Origin: Winogradskyella ouciana
GTDB taxonomy: Bacteria > Bacteroidota > Bacteroidia > Flavobacteriales > Flavobacteriaceae
DNA: 64,000 bases
Reading direction: 5' to 3'
Assembly (NCBI RefSeq): GCF_009709615.1
Contig: NZ_WJYA01000005.1
Coordinates: 248,001 to 312,000 of the forward strand
The translations under genes and the position numbers were made by a program. Of this stretch, positions 1 to 7,286 are shown one piece after another; the first letter of the stretch is position 1, and every line of letters starts with the position of its first letter. The notes beneath the pieces were generated by a model. It had not been told where the DNA came from. It saw nothing but the letters and a program-made list of their open reading frames with translations, and did no database searches.

Positions 1-1
1 A

Positions 2-379
2 GTCAGTTTATTTCAACGTTACGAAAATAGTTTTTCTTTTATGAGTGCTGATGCTAATTGTAGCAGCAACGAATGGAAACAATTTGATACCGAATGGAAG
101 CCGCTAAAACAATTAAAGTCTAACACTTTTGAAACCTCAACTTATACAGAAAAAGACTGGATTGACTTTATAGAAACTGCCACTAAGGACTTAAAAGATG
201 AAGTCGTTGATAAATGTGGTGAAGATTGGTTGTCTTATGTTAAGACCATAGAGAATGTAAAAGATTTCCCTGTGAGTGTTTCTACAAACCGTGTTTTTAT
301 TAAATTTATCTTGACGGATTTTGAAGATAATATCACAGAGAAAATAATAGAATTTGAGATACCTAAAGGTTCTAAGTAA
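2..379 (+). CDS. Hypothetical protein, 5' end cut by the window edge (partial)
   Basis: The reading frame is open from base 2 to the TAA at 377-379, with no stop before the first ATG at 41, so the gene may start outside the window; a start at 41 would give 112 residues. No signal peptide or membrane segment is seen. The protein is soluble-looking, rich in Asp, Glu and Lys, with a Trp-rich N-terminal half (three Trp in the first 45 residues after the ATG). I do not recognise a family. The gene reads toward an inverted repeat at 386-460 and then an ABM-domain gene. Confidence 0.55.
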   Translation, partial: VSLFQRYENSFSFMSADANCSSNEWKQFDTEWKPLKQLKSNTFETSTYTEKDWIDFIETATKDLKDEVVDKCGEDWLSYVKTIENVKDFPVSVSTNRVFIKFILTDFEDNITEKIIEFEIPKGSK

Positions 380-385
380 AATAAT

Positions 386-460
386 TGTCACCTTGAGCGC
401 AATCGAAAGGTTTTGAAACTTATTAACTTCAAATAGGTTTCGACTGCGCTCAACCTGACA
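386..460. repeat. Dispersed imperfect inverted repeat, copy 1
   Basis: Two 23-base arms (386-408 and 438-460) are inverted repeats of each other with about three mismatches; the core on one strand is TTCGACTGCGCTCA. The arms can fold into a long hairpin. Near-identical arms occur at 28351-28430 and a single arm at 18494-18518, so this is a dispersed family rather than a local accident. It lies between two genes transcribed in the same direction and could act as a transcript-end or mRNA-stability element. Confidence 0.8.
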
Positions 461-481
461 AAAAATATTAATTTAAGAGAC

Positions 482-497
482 TCCCGTTTTCATGGGA
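482..497 (+). repeat. Short hairpin just upstream of a start codon, copy 1
   Basis: TCCC and GGGA arms around a T-rich loop, 8 bases before the ATG at 506. A stronger version of the same hairpin lies at 28451-28468, also right after the long inverted repeat and just before a start codon. The repeated arrangement suggests one composite element. Confidence 0.45.
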
Positions 498-505
498 AAT
501 AAAAT

Positions 506-817
506 ATGAAAAACTTCAAACCATACTACGCCGTAATTTTCACCTCAACACAAACAGAAGACACTAAAGGCTACACAAAAATGGCTGAAAAAATGGAAGC
601 CTTGGCCAAACAACAAAAAGGTTATTTAGGAATAGAATCTGCTAAAAATAAAGTTGGAATAACGGTTAGCTATTGGGAGAGTCTAAAAGCCATAAAAAAT
701 TGGAAAGCCAACACAGAACACTTATTTGCCCAACAAAAAGGGCGCGAACAATGGTATAATTGGTATAATGTGAGAATTTGTAAAGTTGAACGTGAGTATG
801 AATTTAAACTAGACTAA
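506..817 (+). CDS. Antibiotic biosynthesis monooxygenase (ABM) domain protein
   Basis: A 103-residue cytosolic protein with the layout of single-domain ABM/YgiN-type ferredoxin-like proteins: an N-terminal beta strand (residues 7-14), a helix containing a KMAEKMEALAKQQKG stretch, a GYLGIES strand, a VSYWES strand and a helix with an NTEH motif. Members are small dimeric enzymes or heme/quinone-handling proteins; the substrate here cannot be told. The stop overlaps by 4 bases the stop of the convergent T9SS gene. The long repeat and short hairpin upstream separate it from the preceding gene. Confidence 0.75.
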   Translation: MKNFKPYYAVIFTSTQTEDTKGYTKMAEKMEALAKQQKGYLGIESAKNKVGITVSYWESLKAIKNWKANTEHLFAQQKGREQWYNWYNVRICKVEREYEFKLD

Positions 818-3108
818 CGCTTCAAAGTAAAATGCCCTTTAATTACTTGTCCATCTAAAACGATGCGATACCAATAATCTGAGGTTGGAAGCTCATTACC
901 TATAAAAGTGCCATCCCAATTTATATCCGTGTTGTAAGCCGAGTACAATAATTTTCCATAGCGATTAAAAATGTACACTTCAGTAGAAGAGAAAAATTGA
1001 GTAATATTTAAAGAAAAGAAATCATTAACACCATCATCATTAGGTGTCATAAATTTCTGGATATAAAAATGAAAATGCTCTTGGGTTACCACAACATCGC
1101 ATTCATTAGACCTCACATAAATGGTATATAATCCACTTGGTTGATTGTTAAACACATTACTAAACTGGTAATCTACACCATCGAGTGAATATTCAAAATT
1201 CCCTGTATTAGCCAAGTTGACTATTATGGAACTTCCCTCAGTTACTATACTATCAATAATAGGATTTTCAATTTCCGTGACTGTAAACGTTATGATTTCT
1301 GTTAGACAACCATCAGTTACCTCAACTTCATAAATACCTTCAGCGTCAATGGTTATGGATTGGGACATTTCACCAGAAGCCCACTGATATTGTGGGTCTG
1401 AAATATCTGAAGTAGCGGTAAGCATTACGTCATTATCTTCGCAAAGCGTTACAAATTCATCTCTAAATTCTAACGGCTGCGTACCTTCAATTTCCCACCC
1501 GCAAGTTTCTTCATTAAACGATGTGGTCTGCCAACATTCTAGATCGGTTGGTTCTTCGGGTTGTGTACCAGAAACTACCCAGCTGCATGAGTTGTCATCA
1601 AAAGTAGCATCTTCCCAACACTCTAAATTAGACGGTGCCTCTGGTTGCGTACCAGTAATTTCCCAGGAGCAAGTTGAATCATTAAATATCGCTGTTTCCC
1701 AACATTCCGTTGTTGGTTGCATTGGTTGTGTACCTGAAACCTCCCATGCGCATATTGTATTGTTGAAAGTTGAAGTTTCCCAGCATTCTAATCCGGTTGG
1801 TTCGGCAGGTTGTGTACCTGTAACTTCCCATGAACAGGTTGTATTATTAAACGTCGCTGTTTCCCAACATTCTACAGATGGTTGTGTAGGTTGTGTGCCT
1901 GAAACCTCCCAAGAACAGCTCGTATTGTTAAATGTTGCTGTCTCCCAACATTCTGTTGTAGGTTGTGAGGGTTGCGTGCCTGCAACTTCCCAAGCACAAG
2001 TAACATCATTAAACATTGTTGTCTCCCAGCACTCCAAATCAGATGGTTCAGCTGGTTGTGTTCCAGTTACTATCCAACTACACGAGGCATCATCAAATGT
2101 TGCAGTTTCCCAACATTCTATAGTTGGAGGTGGTGGAGCTTGATTTACGATAATTTGATACACATCAGAAAGGGTTATACAATCCGAGTTATTCAAATTT
2201 GCCTGATATTCAGCAACTTTAGCTCTATAATACGTAGTGGTAGCAATCCCAACTACCGTAATAGAAGCATTAGTTTCACCAGCTATATCTGTCCATGTGT
2301 TACCATCAGTACTTACTTGCCATTGGTAAAAATGTGAACTGAAAACCGCATTATCAGGTACTGCAGTTATCGTATCTGAAAATGGCTGTGTGCTACAAGT
2401 TGTAATATTATCGCTATTACTACTATCTTCTACCGAAATGGTATCACCGCAACTTTTAAACACAATATCATCAATGGCTACATCATTACCGCAACCACCA
2501 GAACTATTGTTTATCATCTTCAAAATAATAGAAGTCTGACCAGGTATAGTTTGAAACACTAGAGCGTATTGATCCCAGGTGGGTGTCAGAGTACCATTTA
2601 TGTTTCCTGTATTGCCAGAAGCTAAAAGATTGGTATCCGTACTATCCCAAATTTCAAACCTTACATTAACAGGTATTGCACCAGCACCACAGAACCCGTT
2701 TGCAGGAGTTAAATTCAATAGCCATGACGAAAATTCATAGGTCGTATTTTCGCACAAACCCGTTATTTCTGTCCTGTAAAATTCACCAGCGCTAAAACTG
2801 GAATTTACAATCAACATTCTTCCATTGGTATCGTTTGGTGTATGGTCATCAGTATCAAACCAATCAAAATAATTAGTGTTGCTTGTTACGGTATAAAGAC
2901 CATCGTCTGGTGGTTGCCCATTCGCATACGTGTAAGTTGTAGTGCCAGGTGGTAGTGCTGTATCTTGTAAACCCGTACCAAAATCTTCTACAAAAATAGG
3001 ATCACCAGAGTTGCCTTGGCAGAAACCCAATTGCGCCTGCATCTCTTTTGAAAGAAAAGAAAAGCATAAAATTATAAGTAATTTAAGATCTAAGCGAGGG
3101 TTTTGCAC
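814..3108 (-). CDS. T9SS type B sorted surface protein with eight Cys-rich repeats
   Basis: A 764-residue secreted protein. Residues 1-25 look like a signal peptide ending near MQAQ. Residues about 28-220 resemble a jelly-roll, carbohydrate-binding-like module common in flavobacterial exoproteins, followed by an Ig-like region (about 225-325). Residues about 331-545 hold eight tandem units of 25-28 residues starting ECWET and ending GTQP, each with two Cys (C-x10-C) and conserved Trp. Another Ig-like segment follows. The last ~85 residues carry the MTPNDDGVND motif and end GHFTLKR, typical of the gliding-motility-associated CHU_C domain used for type IX secretion and surface anchoring. Ligand unknown. 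Divergent from pbpC with a 79-base gap. Confidence 0.85.
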   Translation of the reverse strand: MQNPRLDLKLLIILCFSFLSKEMQAQLGFCQGNSGDPIFVEDFGTGLQDTALPPGTTTYTYANGQPPDDGLYTVTSNTNYFDWFDTDDHTPNDTNGRMLIVNSSFSAGEFYRTEITGLCENTTYEFSSWLLNLTPANGFCGAGAIPVNVRFEIWDSTDTNLLASGNTGNINGTLTPTWDQYALVFQTIPGQTSIILKMINNSSGGCGNDVAIDDIVFKSCGDTISVEDSSNSDNITTCSTQPFSDTITAVPDNAVFSSHFYQWQVSTDGNTWTDIAGETNASITVVGIATTTYYRAKVAEYQANLNNSDCITLSDVYQIIVNQAPPPPTIECWETATFDDASCSWIVTGTQPAEPSDLECWETTMFNDVTCAWEVAGTQPSQPTTECWETATFNNTSCSWEVSGTQPTQPSVECWETATFNNTTCSWEVTGTQPAEPTGLECWETSTFNNTICAWEVSGTQPMQPTTECWETAIFNDSTCSWEITGTQPEAPSNLECWEDATFDDNSCSWVVSGTQPEEPTDLECWQTTSFNEETCGWEIEGTQPLEFRDEFVTLCEDNDVMLTATSDISDPQYQWASGEMSQSITIDAEGIYEVEVTDGCLTEIITFTVTEIENPIIDSIVTEGSSIIVNLANTGNFEYSLDGVDYQFSNVFNNQPSGLYTIYVRSNECDVVVTQEHFHFYIQKFMTPNDDGVNDFFSLNITQFFSSTEVYIFNRYGKLLYSAYNTDINWDGTFIGNELPTSDYWYRIVLDGQVIKGHFTLKR
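1474..2118 (-). repeat. Eight in-frame tandem coding repeats (75-84 bases)
   Basis: This segment of the T9SS gene encodes eight units starting ECWET/ECWQT/ECWED and ending GTQP. The units are also clearly similar at DNA level (repeated CCCAACATTC and GGTTGTGTACC blocks on the plus strand), which suggests expansion by tandem duplication. Unit length alternates because the linker after GTQP is PxxPTT, PxxPSV or PxxPxxL. Confidence 0.9.
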
Positions 3109-3187
3109 GTTTAAATATATAGATAAGTTAGTGTAATAGTTTTAACTTTTCGACGAAAAGACCATAAAACCTACTTTTGTATAGTCC

Positions 3188-5539
3188 ATGTATAGGTTAA
3201 TCAGATATATTAAGCGAAATAGAATAAAATCTTTAGTGATTTTTGTGCTTCTCGTTGCGTATTATTTCTGTTTGCCAAAACAGTTATTTAAAGATCCTAC
3301 AGCAACTGTAATTACAAGTCAATCTAATGAATTATTGGGTGCGTTAATTGCTGAAGATGGACAGTGGAGATTCCCAGAGAGTGATAGTATTCCTGGTAAA
3401 TTCAAAACCTGTATTCTTCAGTTTGAAGATGAATATTTTTACAAGCATCCTGGTTTCAATCCGGTTTCCATTTTTAAAGCATTAAAAGACAATTGGAGTT
3501 CTGGTTCAGTAAAACGCGGTGGAAGTACCATTACACAACAAGTGATTCGCCTATCACGTAAAGGGCAATCGCGAACATATCTTGAAAAAATTAAAGAGAT
3601 CATTCTTGCCACACGATTGGAATTCAGATTATCAAAAGATGAAATCCTAAACCTGTATGCGAGCCATGCTCCGTTTGGTGGCAATGTGGTTGGTATTGAT
3701 GCTGCGTCATGGAGATATTTTAATCGTAGTGCTCATAATTTATCTTGGGCCGAAAGTGCCACACTGGCTGTATTACCCAACGCACCAAGCTTAATTTATC
3801 CCGGAAAAAACCAAAAGCGATTATTGGATAAGCGCAATCGCCTATTGAAAAAACTCTACGAAAACGGAACAATTGATGAACTCACTTATGATTTGTCCAT
3901 TGCTGAAGGCTTACCACAAAAACCCTATCCGCTACCACAAATTGCACCGCACTTGCTTCAAAAAGTGGCTAAAATCCATAAAGGTAAACGGATTAAAACA
4001 ACCGTAAAATCATCGCTACAAGAGCAGGCAAATTTTATTGTAAAGCAACATTACAATCAGTTAAAGCAAAACGAAATTTATAATATTTCCGTATTGGTTT
4101 TAGATATCAACACACGAGAAGTTTTAACATACATCGGTAATTCACCAACTGACAGAACGCATCAAAGAAGTGTAGATATTATTGATAAACCCAGAAGTAC
4201 AGGAAGTATTTTAAAACCCTTTCTTTATGCATCCATGCTTGATGCTGGCGATTTACTGCCAAACACTTTAGTGGCTGATGTACCAACACAGTTTGGGAGC
4301 TACCAACCTGAAAATTTCAATCAGTCTTATGATGGTGCTGTCCATGCCAATGAAGCTTTATCGCGCTCATTAAATGTACCTGCCGTAAGAATGCTACAAG
4401 GTTTTGGATTGGATCGGTTTTATCATTATTTGAAGCAACTTCAACTTAAAGATTTAAAATACAATGCCAATCATTATGGACTATCTCTAGTTCTTGGAGG
4501 TGCAGAAAGTAACCTTTGGGATTTGTGCAAGAGTTATGCTGCAATGGCTTCGACTTTAAATCATTTTAATGATAATTCGAGTCAGTATTATACAAAGGAG
4601 TTTATTCAACCCATTTATAATTCTGAATCGAAAATTAACTTCGGAAAACTAACCAATGAAAAAACCGTTTTTGATGCGGCTTCCATTTACCTCACGTTTG
4701 AAAGTATGAATCAAGTCAACCGACCAGAAAGCGACGAGAGTTGGGAATTCTACGATTCGTCCCAAGAGATTGCATGGAAAACAGGAACCAGTTTCGGGTT
4801 TAGGGATGCTTGGGCAATAGGGACCACTAAAGATTACGTGGTTGGTGTTTGGGTTGGCAATGCTGACGGTGAAGGAAGACCAGGTTTGGTTGGTGTGCAA
4901 ACAGCGGCACCTATTTTATTTGATGTGTTTGATGTACTACCAAAAAGTGATTGGTTTGCAAAACCTTATGACGAAATGTTAGAAGTCAGCATTTGCAAAA
5001 AGAGTGGCTACAGAGCGTCTTCAATTTGTGATGATACGGAACTGCAACACATTCAAAAAAGCGGACAAAAAACTGCACCGTGTCCGTTTCATCAGTTAGT
5101 ACATTTAGATGCTTCGGAACGATTTCAAGTGAATTCATCTTGTGAAGCTGTTTCAAGAATTAAAAACACGTCTTGGTTTGTATTACCACCTTTGCAAGCG
5201 TATTATTTTCAGAATAAAAATCCATTTTACAAACCGCTTCCTCCTTATAGAAATGACTGTGTTGAGTCTTCAGGAATTTCAATGGAATTTATTTATCCCA
5301 ATCAACAAAGTACTATTTTCCTTCCTAAGGATTTTGATGGCAACACCAATGACTTGGTACTGAAAGTTGCACATTCTAAACCCGAGTTAGAGCTGTATTG
5401 GTATGTAGATAGTAAATATATCGGAACCACAAAGGATATTCACGATATGGCTGTTTTACCATCGGAAGGAGAGCATATGATTACCGTTGTAGATGAAATG
5501 GGAAATGAGTTAAAGCATAAAATTACTATTTCAGAATAA
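3188..5539 (+). CDS. pbpC: Penicillin-binding protein 1C (bifunctional glycosyltransferase/transpeptidase)
   Basis: A 783-residue class A PBP. One N-terminal membrane anchor (residues about 13-30) is followed by a GT51 glycosyltransferase domain with GGSTITQQ near residue 109. The transpeptidase domain has the catalytic SILK tetrad near residue 338, an SLN motif (in SRSLNVPAV) and KTGTS near residue 530. The C-terminal ~95 residues form the BiPBP C-terminal domain that marks PBP1C. It acts in the periplasm in peptidoglycan synthesis; in enterobacteria the orthologue is accessory. The usual neighbour alpha-2-macroglobulin gene is not adjacent here. A TACTTTTG -7-like box at 3172-3179 sits only 8 bases before the ATG. 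Confidence 0.93.
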   Translation: MYRLIRYIKRNRIKSLVIFVLLVAYYFCLPKQLFKDPTATVITSQSNELLGALIAEDGQWRFPESDSIPGKFKTCILQFEDEYFYKHPGFNPVSIFKALKDNWSSGSVKRGGSTITQQVIRLSRKGQSRTYLEKIKEIILATRLEFRLSKDEILNLYASHAPFGGNVVGIDAASWRYFNRSAHNLSWAESATLAVLPNAPSLIYPGKNQKRLLDKRNRLLKKLYENGTIDELTYDLSIAEGLPQKPYPLPQIAPHLLQKVAKIHKGKRIKTTVKSSLQEQANFIVKQHYNQLKQNEIYNISVLVLDINTREVLTYIGNSPTDRTHQRSVDIIDKPRSTGSILKPFLYASMLDAGDLLPNTLVADVPTQFGSYQPENFNQSYDGAVHANEALSRSLNVPAVRMLQGFGLDRFYHYLKQLQLKDLKYNANHYGLSLVLGGAESNLWDLCKSYAAMASTLNHFNDNSSQYYTKEFIQPIYNSESKINFGKLTNEKTVFDAASIYLTFESMNQVNRPESDESWEFYDSSQEIAWKTGTSFGFRDAWAIGTTKDYVVGVWVGNADGEGRPGLVGVQTAAPILFDVFDVLPKSDWFAKPYDEMLEVSICKKSGYRASSICDDTELQHIQKSGQKTAPCPFHQLVHLDASERFQVNSSCEAVSRIKNTSWFVLPPLQAYYFQNKNPFYKPLPPYRNDCVESSGISMEFIYPNQQSTIFLPKDFDGNTNDLVLKVAHSKPELELYWYVDSKYIGTTKDIHDMAVLPSEGEHMITVVDEMGNELKHKITISE

Positions 5540-5591
5540 TCGCATTCATCTTCAAATCCTTATTTTTGTCCTCATAAATCAACTATCAATT

Positions 5592-6020
5592 ATGGAGACT
5601 TTACAATTTTTACATTCGGGTTGGGCTTATTTAGTTCTACTCGTATTAATACTTGCAACCTTAAATGCCTTAGTCAAATTTTTTGGTGACAAGGAATTCG
5701 ACGCAAAGGATTTTAGAATTTCATTGTTTACGTTAATTACAATGCATATTCAACTTTTATTAGGGCTAATTTTATGGTTTACTAAAGGTTATTTTGATGA
5801 AATGACGGTTGGAGAAGTGATGAAAAGCGAGGCGGTTAGAAAATTAGCGATTGAACATCCCGTAACCATGCTCATAGCGGTTGCATTGGTAACCATTGGG
5901 TATTCTAAACATAAGAAAAAACTTGTTTCTAAACCAAAATTTAAGGTGGTGGCTATTTTTTATACTATAGCTTTAGCATTGGTATTATATATGATACCTT
6001 GGAATCTTTGGTTCAACTAA
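5592..6020 (+). CDS. Small four-helix membrane protein, cytochrome b-like
   Basis: A 142-residue protein with four hydrophobic segments (about residues 10-27, 43-63, 88-104 and 118-138). His residues lie near three of them (LHSGWAY at the N terminus, TMHIQ at helix 2, EHPVTM at helix 3), a layout that could bind heme, but no family signature proves this. Homologues are common in Flavobacteriia and are often named only 'cytochrome B' or 'hypothetical'. A TATTTTTG -7-like box lies at 5561-5568. The gene ends at a strong bidirectional terminator. Confidence 0.65.
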   Translation: METLQFLHSGWAYLVLLVLILATLNALVKFFGDKEFDAKDFRISLFTLITMHIQLLLGLILWFTKGYFDEMTVGEVMKSEAVRKLAIEHPVTMLIAVALVTIGYSKHKKKLVSKPKFKVVAIFYTIALALVLYMIPWNLWFN

Positions 6021-6021
6021 T

Positions 6022-6056
6022 AAAAAAGGCGCAAACTGAGTTTGCGCCTTTTTAAT
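6022..6056. terminator. Bidirectional intrinsic terminator
   Basis: AAAAAGGCGCAAACT pairs with AGTTTGCGCCTTTTT, an almost loopless 15-bp stem flanked by A- and T-tracts on both strands. It lies between convergent genes ending at 6020 (+) and 6072 (-). Confidence 0.9.
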
Positions 6057-6071
6057 ATATAATCTTTGTAA

Positions 6072-7151
6072 TTAATCTTCCTCTTGATCTTCGTTCTCTT
6101 CTACTTCCTTAATGAGATAGACATAAACAGGGAAGTGATCACTAAAACCACCCGTAAAACCACCATCGGCAAAACTTCTTAAGGGATAGCCTTTGTAACG
6201 TCCACGCTTATTGAACATATACGCTGGGTTATAAATACCTGCTTTCCAGAACCTGAAAGACGAATAGTCATCTTCAAGTAAAGGCTGTGAAATTATGATT
6301 TGGTCAAATAAACTTAAAGCATCTCTATAAGCCGTAGTTCCCCAACCTTTTTCGGTAAACATTTTTTCATAAGGATTATAGAGCCCTTTTAATGGCACAT
6401 CCTTCTTTTCTTTCTTAGCTTTTAAAACTTCTTTTACACTCTCGTTTGTTGGATCATCGTTTAAATCACCCATCGTAAAAATCTTAGCATATGGATCAAC
6501 AGACTGTAAGGAATCTATTAAACGTTTGTTCAACCTAGCCGCAGCAACTCTTTTAAATCGACTGCGAGCTTCACCTCCACTTCGAGATGGCCAGTGACTA
6601 ACAAGAATATGAATTAAATCTCCATCTAGCTCACCTTTTACCAATAACTGATCTCTAGTATAAACGCGTTTTCTTGTTGCATCATCGTAAATCAATAATT
6701 CATGAGAACTAGAATCGACTGGTTTAAACAATGCCTTTTGATATAATAAAGCAACATCAATACTTCTTGCATCTGGACCATCGTAATGAATAATGCCGTA
6801 ATCTTTTCCTAAAAGTAAGGGATCATTAACTAGGTCTTCTAGAACTTTTCTGTTCTCAACTTCACAAACTCCAATTACTGCAGGTGCGTTATTGGCTTTA
6901 TCAGCACCAATATTGGCAATTACGCGTGCCATGTTCTTTATCTTTTGTTTATAGACTTCAGAACGATTAGCTTTCATTTCCATTATCGGACTTCTTTCGT
7001 CAAATTTTAATGGATCATTGATAGTGTCAAATAGATTTTCTAAATTGTAAAATGCTACAGTATGGATTTTAAAACGTTTTTCCTTTTGGGCAGAAACGCT
7101 TGTAAAACTTACAATAGCAGTTAAAATTAGAAGGGATTTTAAAAATTTCAT
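6072..7151 (-). CDS. Secreted endonuclease/exonuclease/phosphatase (EEP) family protein
   Basis: A 359-residue protein with a signal peptide (cleavage near SVSAQ, residue 21). EEP-fold motifs: FYNLENLFD near the start (metal-binding Asn/Glu), CEVENR, a DVALLY strand, VSHWPSR, GDLNDDP (metal-binding Asp/Asn) and GGFSDHFPV (catalytic Asp-His pair) near the end. These support a metal-dependent phosphoesterase acting on nucleic acid or another phosphodiester in the periplasm or outside the cell. The C terminus is acidic. It diverges from a TonB receptor followed by a DUF5689 lipoprotein, which suggests joint work in scavenging. A TACTTTTG box on the minus strand (plus 7197-7204) may be its promoter -7 element. 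A cytosolic paralogue lies at 62533-63483. Confidence 0.88.
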   Translation of the reverse strand: MKFLKSLLILTAIVSFTSVSAQKEKRFKIHTVAFYNLENLFDTINDPLKFDERSPIMEMKANRSEVYKQKIKNMARVIANIGADKANNAPAVIGVCEVENRKVLEDLVNDPLLLGKDYGIIHYDGPDARSIDVALLYQKALFKPVDSSSHELLIYDDATRKRVYTRDQLLVKGELDGDLIHILVSHWPSRSGGEARSRFKRVAAARLNKRLIDSLQSVDPYAKIFTMGDLNDDPTNESVKEVLKAKKEKKDVPLKGLYNPYEKMFTEKGWGTTAYRDALSLFDQIIISQPLLEDDYSSFRFWKAGIYNPAYMFNKRGRYKGYPLRSFADGGFTGGFSDHFPVYVYLIKEVEENEDQEED

Positions 7152-7224
7152 CTTGGTTATATTATGTAATCGTTATATCCTAAGCAAATTGCTTGCCAAA
7201 AGTATGTAATTATTATAAATAACG

Positions 7225-7232
7225 TACATTTG
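7225..7232 (+). promoter_or_regulatory. Promoter -7 box (TACATTTG) for the TonB receptor gene
   Basis: TACATTTG matches the Bacteroidota -7 consensus TAnnTTTG, 54 bases before the ATG. No clear TTG -33 element is seen at 19-20 bases upstream, so the promoter may need an activator. A divergent box for the EEP gene lies at 7197-7204. Confidence 0.45.
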
Positions 7233-7286
7233 CAACCCTTAAATAACCATTTTTTAACCTATTAACAATCAATTTTAATATTAAGC

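Noticed and set aside
1474..2118. Regular repeats as a CRISPR array
   Set aside because: Repeats are coding, in frame, adjoining and not separated by unique spacers.
1523..2143. A 206-codon plus-strand open frame with QHS...GCVP repeats
   Set aside because: It is the antisense of the tandem ECWET repeats; lack of stops follows from the repeated codons. No start context or independent support.
5592..6020. Annotation as a ribosomal protein
   Set aside because: The protein has four membrane helices; the true L27 is at 18113-18373.
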